Shown piece by piece: positions 1 through 5,860 of a stretch of DNA of 8,885 nucleotides. Within the stretch, counting starts at the first letter, position 1. Every line of letters begins with the position of its first letter. Below the pieces are notes generated by a model. It searched no databases. It saw only the letters and a list, made by a program, of their open reading frames with translations, and was not told the DNA's origin. Both the position numbers and the translations under genes were made by a program. This DNA comes from Pseudomonadota bacterium. Lineage in GTDB: Bacteria; Pseudomonadota; Gammaproteobacteria; Pseudomonadales; Azotimanducaceae. The DNA is taken from assembly GCA_027621895.1 (NCBI GenBank), contig JAQCAK010000052.1, forward strand, positions 1-8,885. Direction: 5' to 3'.

Positions 1-521
1 TGCTGGCGGGTCGGGAGTCGCTGCAATACCTGGCCCTGCTGAACAGCGGTGGATTCAAAACCGATGCCCCCGAAAGCTACCGGGCTGAATTCGGTGGTGG
101 TGGCGGTATTGCGAGTGCCCGGGGCATTGCAGGCATGTTTAATCCGCTCGCCAACGGCGGCGGAGACCTGGTGGACAAGGTCACCCTGGCCAGGATGGGT
201 GCCGTTTCGGCCGCCACCATGAATGACGTGACGCTGGTGATGCCCACCCGTTTCAGTCCGGGATTCATGCTGAGTATGGACAATCGCTGGCGCCCCACCG
301 GTGAACTGGAAACCATCATCCTGGGCCAGCATGCCTTTGGCCACGCCGGTGCCGGAGGCAGCGTGGGATTCGCCGACACCGAGTGTCACATGGGTTTTGG
401 TTATGCCATGAACCGGATGGGAGCAGGCATCCTGCTCAATCCACGGGGCCAGTCGCTGGTTGATGCGGCCTACCGGAGCCTGGGTTACACCACCAGCGAG
501 CCTGGCTTCTGGATCCGTTAG
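1..521 (+). CDS. Serine hydrolase, beta-lactamase family (C-terminal part only)
   Basis: This is the 3' end of a longer gene that begins before the window; the reading frame is open from base 3 to the TAG at 519-521, about 172 residues. The visible part resembles the C-terminal half of the beta-lactamase/EstB-like serine hydrolase family (PF00144), which comprises class C beta-lactamase-fold esterases and peptidases. Two landmarks support this. One is the GIASARGIAGMFNPLANGG helix segment near the start. The other is FGHAGAGGS around bases 340-363, which corresponds to the third active-site motif (KTG, or HxG in the esterases). It is followed by a typical closing part, a GFGYAMNRMG strand and a short C-terminal helix. 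The SxxK nucleophile motif lies outside the window, so activity cannot be judged. Family members hydrolyse esters, amides or D-amino-acid peptides; the substrate here is unknown. The next gene starts 34 bases downstream on the same strand, so the two are probably co-transcribed. Confidence 0.85.
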   Translation, partial: LAGRESLQYLALLNSGGFKTDAPESYRAEFGGGGGIASARGIAGMFNPLANGGGDLVDKVTLARMGAVSAATMNDVTLVMPTRFSPGFMLSMDNRWRPTGELETIILGQHAFGHAGAGGSVGFADTECHMGFGYAMNRMGAGILLNPRGQSLVDAAYRSLGYTTSEPGFWIR

Positions 522-555
522 TGAGCGGGCAAACCAGTAACCGGGGGAGCCCGAT

Positions 556-1590
556 ATGACACCTGACACCGAGGAAGCCCGCATCAGCCTGGCCATGGCT
601 GCCATGCCGGAGCTGCTGGCAGACTGGCAACCAGGTGTCATGGCTGATCCGGTGCTTGAAGGAACCAGCCTCTGGCAGCTGCAGCGTGCAGCGGTGCAGG
701 CCGGGCAACTGGACGACAGGCCTCTTTACTGGCAGCGACTGGTCACTCGACTGGGTATGCGCAGTGCGGGCGGGGAGGACTTGGCAAGCCGGATCGCGGC
801 CTTCGAGCGGGCATCCCGCGGTATTGACGACATAGCCTTCAGCGACGCTGCCGATTTCCGGGTGCTGGTAACAGGCTTCGATCCGTTCCGCCTGGACGAG
901 AACATCATCCAGAGTAATCCGTCGGGACATCTGGCGCTGCTGCTGGACGATACCCTGCTGCCCGCGGGCCAGGGGGTCGCCTCGGTGCAGAGCTGCATGA
1001 TCCCGGTTCGCTATCCCGACTTCGATGCGATGCTGATTGAGTCGACGCTACAGGGGATTGTGAACCGATATGACCTGAACATGTTGATCACGGTCAGCAT
1101 GGGGCGCACAGGCTTCGACCTGGAACGCTTCCCCGGCCGGCGTCGCTCTGCGCCGGGTCCGGATAATCTCAACCTGATGAGCGGCGGTACCGAGGCCGCG
1201 CCAGTGGTGCCGCCCGGGCTTGACGATGGCCCCGAGTTTGTTGAGTTCTCTCTGCCGGTGGAAGCGATGCTGAAGGTTGCCGGTGACTATGAAGTCCATG
1301 ACAATCACGGGATCTCAACGCTGGAGTCAGGCGACGTTTCGCCAGACCATCTTGATGAGGTAGCCGGTGAAACCTGTGTTCGCGGCAGTGGTGGCGGCTA
1401 CCTGAGCAACGAGATTTCGTACCGGGCCATTCTCTGGCGTAACCGGCAGGGGTTTGATTTCCCGTTGGGGCATATCCACACCCCGCGAATGGCCGGGTAT
1501 GACCGGGACACGCTGCAGAAAATCAGTGTTCAGCTACAAGCCCTGGTCAGGGCGGCTGTGGAGGTACTCGATGACAAGACCGCCGCATGA
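556..1590 (+). CDS. Divergent pyroglutamyl-peptidase I-like protein (C15 fold) with Ser at the catalytic Cys position
   Basis: The protein has 344 residues. From about residue 103 it follows the pyrrolidone-carboxylate peptidase fold: VLVTGFDPF (103-111) plus a downstream NPSG match the family's N-terminal strand and loop. SMGRTGFDLERF contains Glu190 at the place of the catalytic Glu, and GHIHTP contains His308 at the place of the catalytic His. The usual GTYVCN motif reads GGGYLSN, so the nucleophilic Cys is Ser284 (codon AGC, 1405-1407). The Ser-His distance of 24 residues equals the classical Cys144-His168 spacing. The nearest other cysteine is Cys274. Classical enzymes have about 200-215 residues and remove N-terminal pyroglutamate in the cytosol. 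This one has about 100 extra N-terminal residues, mostly helical in character, and a longer middle part. The ATG has a strong ribosome binding site, GGGGGAG at 543-549, six bases upstream. It could be a serine hydrolase or a non-catalytic relative; the family call is fairly sure, the activity is not. Confidence 0.75.
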   Translation: MTPDTEEARISLAMAAMPELLADWQPGVMADPVLEGTSLWQLQRAAVQAGQLDDRPLYWQRLVTRLGMRSAGGEDLASRIAAFERASRGIDDIAFSDAADFRVLVTGFDPFRLDENIIQSNPSGHLALLLDDTLLPAGQGVASVQSCMIPVRYPDFDAMLIESTLQGIVNRYDLNMLITVSMGRTGFDLERFPGRRRSAPGPDNLNLMSGGTEAAPVVPPGLDDGPEFVEFSLPVEAMLKVAGDYEVHDNHGISTLESGDVSPDHLDEVAGETCVRGSGGGYLSNEISYRAILWRNRQGFDFPLGHIHTPRMAGYDRDTLQKISVQLQALVRAAVEVLDDKTAA

Positions 1591-1641
1591 TGAAACATGC
1601 AGCAGTCCCGGTCATCTGGGCTGGTTGATACCGAGCCGGTG

Positions 1642-2871
1642 TTACTTGGGTGGGGGTGGTCCAATCTGGGTGCTCAGGCCGCCAGCGAACTCCGGAGACG
1701 GCTCGTTGCCCAGCAGGATTGAACCCAGATCCTCGTAAAGCGGGTGCGCAACCCAGCGGTGGGTTGCAGCGCCATGTGCATCACGCAGCTTGCGTTCCAG
1801 CGGGCTGTGCATGCGCATACCCGTGGTGCCAGCGGTGTTGTGCAGCAGGTCAACGACCTTCATGCATTCATTGGCCGCGTGCGTACAGGCCAGTCGGGCA
1901 TCCTGGGTGGTCTTGGCACCCGGCAGCTTGTCGTTGTCCCGCAGCTCGTCTTCCACGGCTTCCATGGCTTCCATCAGGAAAGCGCGACAGGATCGATACA
2001 TGGCTTCAGCCACACCCATTCGGTACTGGGCGATACCGCGCTTCGCCAGTGAGGTGGATGACAGCATGGGGATCTTGTTCTTGGCGATGTCGGCGAAAAC
2101 TTCCAGCGAACCCTTGGCGACGCCCAGTGCAATGGCTGCCTTGTTGTAAGCCAGGCGCAGCGCTGTAGGCATCCGGTAGACCGGGTTCGGGTAATGGGCC
2201 GGCAGGCTCCAGAGATCGATACCGGTGTATTTTGCCGGTACCACGGCGCCGTCGGCCTTGGCGTCGTCTGAGCCCGAACCGCGTAGACCGGCAACGTCCC
2301 AGGTTTCGACAATTTCAAACTGGTCCCTGGGCAGTAACCACAACTTGAAGACCATCTGGCCGTTCTCGTCCAGGTCGGGCTCGTCCCCTTTCATCAATGG
2401 CGCGCCCATGAAACAGTAGTCAGCGTTGTGACAACCGGAGATAAAGGTCGTCTGCCCCCAGACCTTGACGGAGCCATCCGGCTGCCGCTCTGCCCGGGGG
2501 GGTGTGGAGCCAGGGCCACCGCCACCGCACATGACGACCCGGGGGTTGTCGATGTAGATCTCTTTGGCCAGTTCCGGGTCCATGCCACCCGCAGCCATGG
2601 CGTTGATCTCGGATCCGAGCATCACGTTCCAGGCGACAGAGGCATCAATGGCTGCCATATGTTCGAGTATCTCAATGGTTTCCATTGAGCTGGCATCCTC
2701 ACCGCCCAGCTCTGTGGGCAGTGCGAACCGGAAGAATCCCTCGTCCACCAGACGGGTGACGATATCTGTGGGCAGTTTCCGGATTTTCTGGGCTTCATCA
2801 CCCGCAGCGAGAATCTCTTCCCGCAGGTCTTCTATCTTTGCCAGGCGTTCCTGGTGAATTGCTCGCAGCAT
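1642..2871 (-). CDS. Acyl-CoA dehydrogenase-fold flavoprotein, probably flavin-dependent monooxygenase subgroup
   Basis: The protein has 409 residues. The layout is an N-terminal helical domain (about 1-110), a middle beta domain (about 110-220) and a C-terminal four-helix domain (about 235-390). The middle domain contains GQTTFISGCHNADY and ends in WDVAGLRGSGSDD (about 191-203). The W-x-x-x-GLRGSGSDD signature and a type-2 C-terminal domain (PF08028-like) are typical of HsaA, HpaH-C2 and DszC-like group D monooxygenases. These use reduced FMN/FAD and oxygen to hydroxylate aromatic or other substrates, usually with a separate flavin reductase; none is seen here. A plain acyl-CoA dehydrogenase remains possible. 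The frame can be extended to a GTG at 2899-2901. I prefer the ATG at 2869-2871 because AAGAGA lies nine bases before it and the ten extra residues look unlike a conserved N-terminus. It is convergent with the peptidase-like gene and separated from the acyltransferase by a terminator, so it is probably a single-gene unit. Confidence 0.85.
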   Translation of the reverse strand: MLRAIHQERLAKIEDLREEILAAGDEAQKIRKLPTDIVTRLVDEGFFRFALPTELGGEDASSMETIEILEHMAAIDASVAWNVMLGSEINAMAAGGMDPELAKEIYIDNPRVVMCGGGGPGSTPPRAERQPDGSVKVWGQTTFISGCHNADYCFMGAPLMKGDEPDLDENGQMVFKLWLLPRDQFEIVETWDVAGLRGSGSDDAKADGAVVPAKYTGIDLWSLPAHYPNPVYRMPTALRLAYNKAAIALGVAKGSLEVFADIAKNKIPMLSSTSLAKRGIAQYRMGVAEAMYRSCRAFLMEAMEAVEDELRDNDKLPGAKTTQDARLACTHAANECMKVVDLLHNTAGTTGMRMHSPLERKLRDAHGAATHRWVAHPLYEDLGSILLGNEPSPEFAGGLSTQIGPPPPK

Positions 2872-2948
2872 GCTGAACCATCTCTTGTTTAGATATGGCA
2901 CAGTGTAGACAGATCTGGGGAAAAAAATAAAGTGGACGACAGTTTTAA

Positions 2949-2962
2949 TTGACCTCTATCAA
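2949..2962 (-). promoter_or_regulatory. FNR/Anr-type binding box upstream of the flavoprotein gene
   Basis: On the minus strand the sequence reads TTGAT-AGAG-GTCAA, which fits the TTGAT-N4-(A/G)TCAA pattern recognised by FNR/Anr/Dnr oxygen- or nitric-oxide-responsive regulators. Its centre lies about 84 bases before the chosen ATG. A T-rich stretch (TTTATTTTTTT, 2921-2931) sits roughly where a -10 element would fall if the box acted as a class II activator site near -41. No good -35 is present, as expected for an activated promoter. A 14-base pattern can arise by chance, so this is a candidate only. Confidence 0.4.
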
Positions 2963-2998
2963 AAGCGGTCTGAAACCGTGTCGGGAACCGGAAGAAAG

Positions 2999-3028
2999 GT
3001 CCCCGGGGGCGGATAGGCCCCCGGGGCT
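2999..3028 (-). terminator. Rho-independent-like terminator after the acyltransferase gene
   Basis: CCCCGGGGGC (3001-3010) and GCCCCCGGGG (3017-3026) form a perfect 10-base-pair stem with a six-base loop. Read on the minus strand it lies 17 bases after the acyltransferase stop and is followed by ACCTTTCTTC, an interrupted T-rich tract. A second, weaker 7-bp inverted repeat (3032-3038 with 3045-3051) overlaps the stop codon itself. The hairpin should separate transcription of the acyltransferase gene from the flavoprotein gene downstream. Confidence 0.7.
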
Positions 3029-3043
3029 TCACCGCCTGGGGTA

Positions 3044-3829
3044 TCAGGCGGCGTCTTTCCGTGGGGTCGCGTCTTCCTGGCTGGATTCGTTGCGCCCTGG
3101 AAAAGGGATCGACTCGAAAAATTCGCGGTTCATGCGCTCCCAGAGGAGTTGGGTGCTGGCCTCCACGCCCATGCCGCTGTCTCGGGTCAGGTGTACCGGC
3201 TCCAGAATCGAAACACTGACAGGCCCCGGCGTGACTTCGCGGCTGCCCTTGGGGCGGAGTTCCCGAAGTCCCTTGAGGAGGACAGGGACAACGGGAACCC
3301 GCTTTTCAAGCGCAAGCAGGGAAACGCCATGGCGGAACTGACCGAGTTTGCCATCAGTCGCGCGGGTGCCTTCCGGGAAAATGCAGATATTGCAGTTGTG
3401 GTCCAGCAGCCACTTGGCATAGTCCAGCGTCCGGGACCCCCCGCCACGAACAATGGGGAAATTGCCCATGGCGAGTGACTGGTACCAGGGCTGAAGAATC
3501 AGTTTCTTTTTGCCTTTCACGAACCAGCGGTCTGCAGCCGCGCCGAAATACAGGTTGTTGCGGATTTTCTCCGGCATGGCCTGCATAAAGACGGGTGTAT
3601 CCATGTGGCTCTGGTGGTTGGCGATAAAAATCGCGGGACCGTCCAGGGCTTCCAGGTGTTCAGCACCTTTGACACTGACGCTGGTGCAGTATTGATCAAC
3701 CCAGCGCAGGTACTCCCGCTGGCGCAGCGCCTTGCGGGCGAGCCGGGCCCAGGGCTGGATCTGCCAGTGATGGGGCCCACCGTATTCAAGTTCATCCGGG
3801 ATGATGGTGGTGGTGCTGGTCATGGACAT
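3044..3829 (-). CDS. 1-acylglycerol-3-phosphate acyltransferase family protein (PlsC-like)
   Basis: This 261-residue protein belongs to the PlsC/glycerolipid acyltransferase family (PF01553), which transfers fatty acyl groups to lysophosphatidic acid or related acceptors at the inner membrane. All four family blocks are visible. NHQSHMD (71-77) is the HX4D catalytic motif, with His72 and Asp77. GNFPIVR (122-128) is the second block. FPEGTR (151-156) is the phosphate-binding block. VPVVPVLLKG (178-187) is the fourth. There is no long N-terminal membrane segment, so it probably associates peripherally. The C-terminal tail (NESSQEDATPRKDAA) is polar. The frame opens with a GTG at 3833-3835, but AAGGAG at 3837-3842 is seven bases from the ATG at 3827-3829, so that ATG is taken as the start. 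Whether it is the main phosphatidate-making enzyme or an accessory acyltransferase (ornithine lipid, hopanoid or similar) cannot be told. Confidence 0.9.
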   Translation of the reverse strand: MSMTSTTTIIPDELEYGGPHHWQIQPWARLARKALRQREYLRWVDQYCTSVSVKGAEHLEALDGPAIFIANHQSHMDTPVFMQAMPEKIRNNLYFGAAADRWFVKGKKKLILQPWYQSLAMGNFPIVRGGGSRTLDYAKWLLDHNCNICIFPEGTRATDGKLGQFRHGVSLLALEKRVPVVPVLLKGLRELRPKGSREVTPGPVSVSILEPVHLTRDSGMGVEASTQLLWERMNREFFESIPFPGRNESSQEDATPRKDAA

Positions 3830-4094
3830 GTTCACGCTCCTTCATGCGTGGGTTGATAAGATTGTGGTCCTCGAAAAAGCAAGCGGTGTGCCAATTTGTC
3901 TCAGACCCCGTTAATGACGCCGCGGCAGTATCTTTCAGGCATGTAAAGCCGCGATAACTGGTGTATGAAGACTGATCCAGCACCATAAAGAGGCAGTTGA
4001 AAGGGCAATCTGTCGTTTTTTGTGCAGTGCCCCTAAGGTACTATGGCGGCTTCGAGCGACAACTGAATATTTGAACTGAAGAAGGACAGCCAAT
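3830..4094. promoter_or_regulatory. Divergent intergenic region between the acyltransferase and the SDR gene
   Basis: These 265 bases separate two divergent genes and must hold promoters for both, but neither promoter is obvious. On the plus strand TACTAT (4039-4044) is a possible -10 element, with T-rich sequence (4016-4021) instead of a clear -35; TTGAAA (3997-4002) is not correctly spaced. A broken inverted repeat is visible: CGCGG (3921-3925) and CTTT (3932-3935) can pair with AAAG (3945-3948) and CCGCG (3949-3953). It could be an operator or a chance stem. A ribosome binding site AAGGA (4082-4086) precedes the SDR start by eight bases. I see no coding potential here. Confidence 0.35.
3837..3842 (-). 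promoter_or_regulatory. Ribosome binding site fixing the acyltransferase start
   Basis: AAGGAG on the minus strand is placed seven bases before the ATG at 3827-3829. It is only one base from the in-frame GTG at 3833-3835, which is too close for that codon to initiate, so it decides in favour of the ATG. Confidence 0.75.
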
Positions 4095-4856
4095 ATGGAT
4101 CTCAAGGGTAAGACCATCATCATTACCGGCGGCGGCCAGGGCCTTGGCCGGGCGATTGCCATTGAATGCGCGTCGGCCGGCGCCAACCTCGCGCTGATTG
4201 ACCTGAACGATGAGCCGCTCGCAGAAGCCGTGCAGCTCTGCAAGGATGCCGGCGGTGACGCCAGGTCCTACAAGGGCAATATCGCCAGGGAAGATGAAGT
4301 GATCTCTGTGTTTGACGCGATCGAGGCGGATTTCGGGGCCATCCATGGCCTGGTCAACAACGCCGGTATCCTGCGCGACGGCCTGCTGGTGAAAGTGAAA
4401 GACGGCGAGATTGACAAGCGCATGTCCCTGGCTGAATGGCAGGCGGTCATCGATGTGAACCTGACGGGCGTTTTCCTCTGTGGCCGTGAAGCAGCAACGC
4501 GAATGATCCAGAAGGGTGTGCCCGGGTGCATCATTAACATCTCGAGTATTTCGAAGGCCGGGAACATGGGGCAGACCAACTACTCCGCGGCCAAGGCCGG
4601 TGTGGCCGCGATGGCCACGGTCTGGGCGAAGGAACTGGCGCGTTACGGGATTCGTGCAGCGGCAATTGCCCCCGGATTCATCGCGACAGAAATGGTCGCC
4701 AGCATGAAGCCGGAAGCACTGGAGAAGATGGCCGCGGGCATTCCGCTGAAGCGTCTTGGCGAACCCCGCGAGGTCGCGCACACCGCGCGTTACATCTTCG
4801 AGAACGATTACCTGAGCGGTCGGGTCATCGAACTGGATGCGGGTCTGCGAATCTGA
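4095..4856 (+). CDS. SDR-family reductase, FabG-like (3-oxoacyl-ACP reductase type)
   Basis: This 253-residue protein is a classical short-chain dehydrogenase/reductase. The Rossmann motif TGGGQGLG spans 11-18, NNAG 88-91, and Asn122 lies in DVNLTG. The Ser of NISS (150/151), Tyr163 and Lys167 in YSAAK form the catalytic set. It closely resembles a FabG-like subgroup recalled from gammaproteobacteria, including NAGILRDGLLVK, NMGQTNYSA and a closing GRVIELDAGLRI. Such enzymes reduce 3-oxoacyl-ACP/CoA or related ketones in the cytosol. At the end of the second strand Asp36 (LIDLND) and Gln15 replace the arginines that bind the NADPH phosphate in E. coli FabG, which suggests an NAD(H) preference; this is an inference. 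The start is supported by AAGGA at 4082-4086. Its stop overlaps the next gene's ATG by one base (TGATG), so the two are translationally coupled. It is not in a fatty-acid synthesis cluster, so a secondary role is likelier than the housekeeping fabG. Confidence 0.92.
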   Translation: MDLKGKTIIITGGGQGLGRAIAIECASAGANLALIDLNDEPLAEAVQLCKDAGGDARSYKGNIAREDEVISVFDAIEADFGAIHGLVNNAGILRDGLLVKVKDGEIDKRMSLAEWQAVIDVNLTGVFLCGREAATRMIQKGVPGCIINISSISKAGNMGQTNYSAAKAGVAAMATVWAKELARYGIRAAAIAPGFIATEMVASMKPEALEKMAAGIPLKRLGEPREVAHTARYIFENDYLSGRVIELDAGLRI

Positions 4857-5401
4857 TGCGCCCGCAACGCGCCGCGGTATTCCTCAGGCCACTGCTGCTT
4901 GCCGGTTTTGCCGCGGTTGCGTTCAGTCCCCTTGCCGGCGCGGACCAGGCCGGCATTGATGGCCCCTTTATCGAATCGTCAGCGATCATCTGGAAGGTGA
5001 ACAGTGCCAATGCGTCCCGGTGGAAGACGCTGGTCGGTGGCAGTGAAGGCGGCCAGATCAATGCCAGGGACGTTCAGTTCGGCGAGTGGCAGCTGGCGCC
5101 CGGGGCGATCTACCATGGCCACCGCCATGAAGCCCCGGAGATTTACTACATCACCGGCGGCAAGGCCCGCTGGACGGTCGGTGACGAGAGTCGGGAAGTC
5201 ACCGCGGGTACAACTGTCTATACACGGCCCGGTGAAGTCCACCGCATGGAGAACCTCACCGATGAACCGGTGACAGCACTCTGGATCTGGTGGGCGCCGG
5301 GTGGTGACACCTCGGTTTTTTCAGGGGAATACACCTTTACTGAACCTCAACCGGCTCAACCCGGGGTGGGTTTCGAGGAATCGGTAGAGCGGCTTTACTA
5401 A
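4856..5401 (+). CDS. Exported single-domain cupin protein
   Basis: This 181-residue protein begins with a typical Sec signal peptide: basic MRPQR, a hydrophobic core of about 18 residues, then PLAGA with probable cleavage after Ala29. The mature protein is one cupin barrel (PF07883-like). Cupin motif 1 is PGAIYHGHRHEAPEIYYITGG, giving His89, His91 and Glu95 as metal ligands. Motif 2 is RPGEVHRMEN with His129. This is the usual 3-His/1-Glu metal site, so a metal-dependent enzyme or small-molecule binding protein in the periplasm is expected. Tryptophans around the barrel (W78, W106, WIWW near 142-145) may line the pocket. The reaction cannot be predicted; cupins include dioxygenases, isomerases and lyases (including DMSP lyases, which share a H-x-H-x3-E-x-Y pattern), and nothing here singles one out. 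The start has no separate ribosome binding site and depends on the TGATG overlap with the SDR gene. It ends 18 bases from the convergent YeeE/YedE gene. Confidence 0.85.
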   Translation: MRPQRAAVFLRPLLLAGFAAVAFSPLAGADQAGIDGPFIESSAIIWKVNSANASRWKTLVGGSEGGQINARDVQFGEWQLAPGAIYHGHRHEAPEIYYITGGKARWTVGDESREVTAGTTVYTRPGEVHRMENLTDEPVTALWIWWAPGGDTSVFSGEYTFTEPQPAQPGVGFEESVERLY

Positions 5402-5419
5402 TCGAGCAGTTGCAAGGGC

Positions 5420-5860
5420 TCAGGCGCTGGCCTGCTCCCCGGTGACCAGGTTGTCCACCAGGTCCACCACGAACATGCCGGCCATCATGGCGACGGTAAA
5501 GATCAGGATATCCAGGTTCATATAGGACAGCGCGGCGAAGGCCGGGCCGGGGCAGAGCCCAACCATGCCCCAGCCGATACCGAAGAGCGCTGCCCCTGAC
5601 ACCAGTCGAACATCGATGTCCCTGCGGGTGGGCAGGCGAAACATGTCGCTGAACACCGGCGCTTTGAGTCGACCGAGGCCAAGCTGGAAAAACGGCAGGC
5701 TGACCATGAGCGCACCGCCCATCACGAACATCAGGGTGGGATCCCAGTTCCCGAAGATATCGAAGAACCCGATCACCCTGGCAATATCGGTCATGCCCGA
5801 CATGGCCAGCCCGAAGCCGAAAACGATGCCACAAAAGAGAGAAGCGGCCAGGAGTTTCAT
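5420..5860 (-). CDS. YeeE/YedE-family membrane protein, second half-transporter (DUF6691/PmpB-like)
   Basis: This 146-residue, very hydrophobic protein has about four membrane segments (roughly 2-20, 42-60, 86-104, 116-136). It carries the family marks FGFGLAMSGMTD near the N-terminus and GWGMVGLCPGPA around 97-107, with Cys103. YeeE/YedE proteins (PF04143) of full length (about 350 residues) import thiosulfate in E. coli and Spirochaeta using conserved cysteines in re-entrant helices. Half-size pairs such as PmpA/PmpB occur in sulfide- and persulfide-responsive BigR operons. This gene corresponds to the C-terminal half. Its ATG overlaps the stop of the preceding half by four bases (ATGA), so the pair is translated together and presumably assembles as one transporter. 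The BigR repressor and the persulfide dioxygenase usually found with such pairs are not seen in the window. Confidence 0.85.
   Translation of the reverse strand: MKLLAASLFCGIVFGFGLAMSGMTDIARVIGFFDIFGNWDPTLMFVMGGALMVSLPFFQLGLGRLKAPVFSDMFRLPTRRDIDVRLVSGAALFGIGWGMVGLCPGPAFAALSYMNLDILIFTVAMMAGMFVVDLVDNLVTGEQASA

Noticed and set aside
436..930. A 164-codon minus-strand frame across the end of the serine hydrolase and the start of the C15-like gene
   Set aside because: It overlaps two supported genes, has no ribosome binding site of note and no recognisable domain.
1619..1637. Imperfect hairpin (GGCTGG, TTGATA loop, CC-G-AGCC) between the convergent C15-like and flavoprotein genes
   Set aside because: The stem is short with a bulge and is not followed by a T-tract on either strand, so it is not a convincing terminator.
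1957..1976. Short tandem repeat of CTTCCATGG-like units
   Set aside because: It lies inside the flavoprotein gene and just encodes the repeated residues MEAMEA in a helix.
2872..2901. N-terminal extension of the flavoprotein to a GTG start
   Set aside because: The GTG lacks a ribosome binding site, whereas the internal ATG has AAGAGA at a workable distance and gives the usual family length.
3986..4044. Search for a consensus sigma-70 promoter for the SDR gene
   Set aside because: TTGAAA (3997-4002) and TACTAT (4039-4044) are 36 bases apart, far beyond the usual 16-18, so they cannot form one promoter.
4041..4781. An open frame of 246 codons on the minus strand, antisense to the SDR gene
   Set aside because: The SDR motifs on the plus strand are unambiguous, and the antisense product has biased, low-information composition with no known fold.
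4856..5401. Cupin as a DMSP lyase
   Set aside because: The H-x-H-x3-E-x-Y pattern is shared by many cupins, and the protein has a signal peptide and no neighbouring DMSP genes; the evidence is too weak to name the function.
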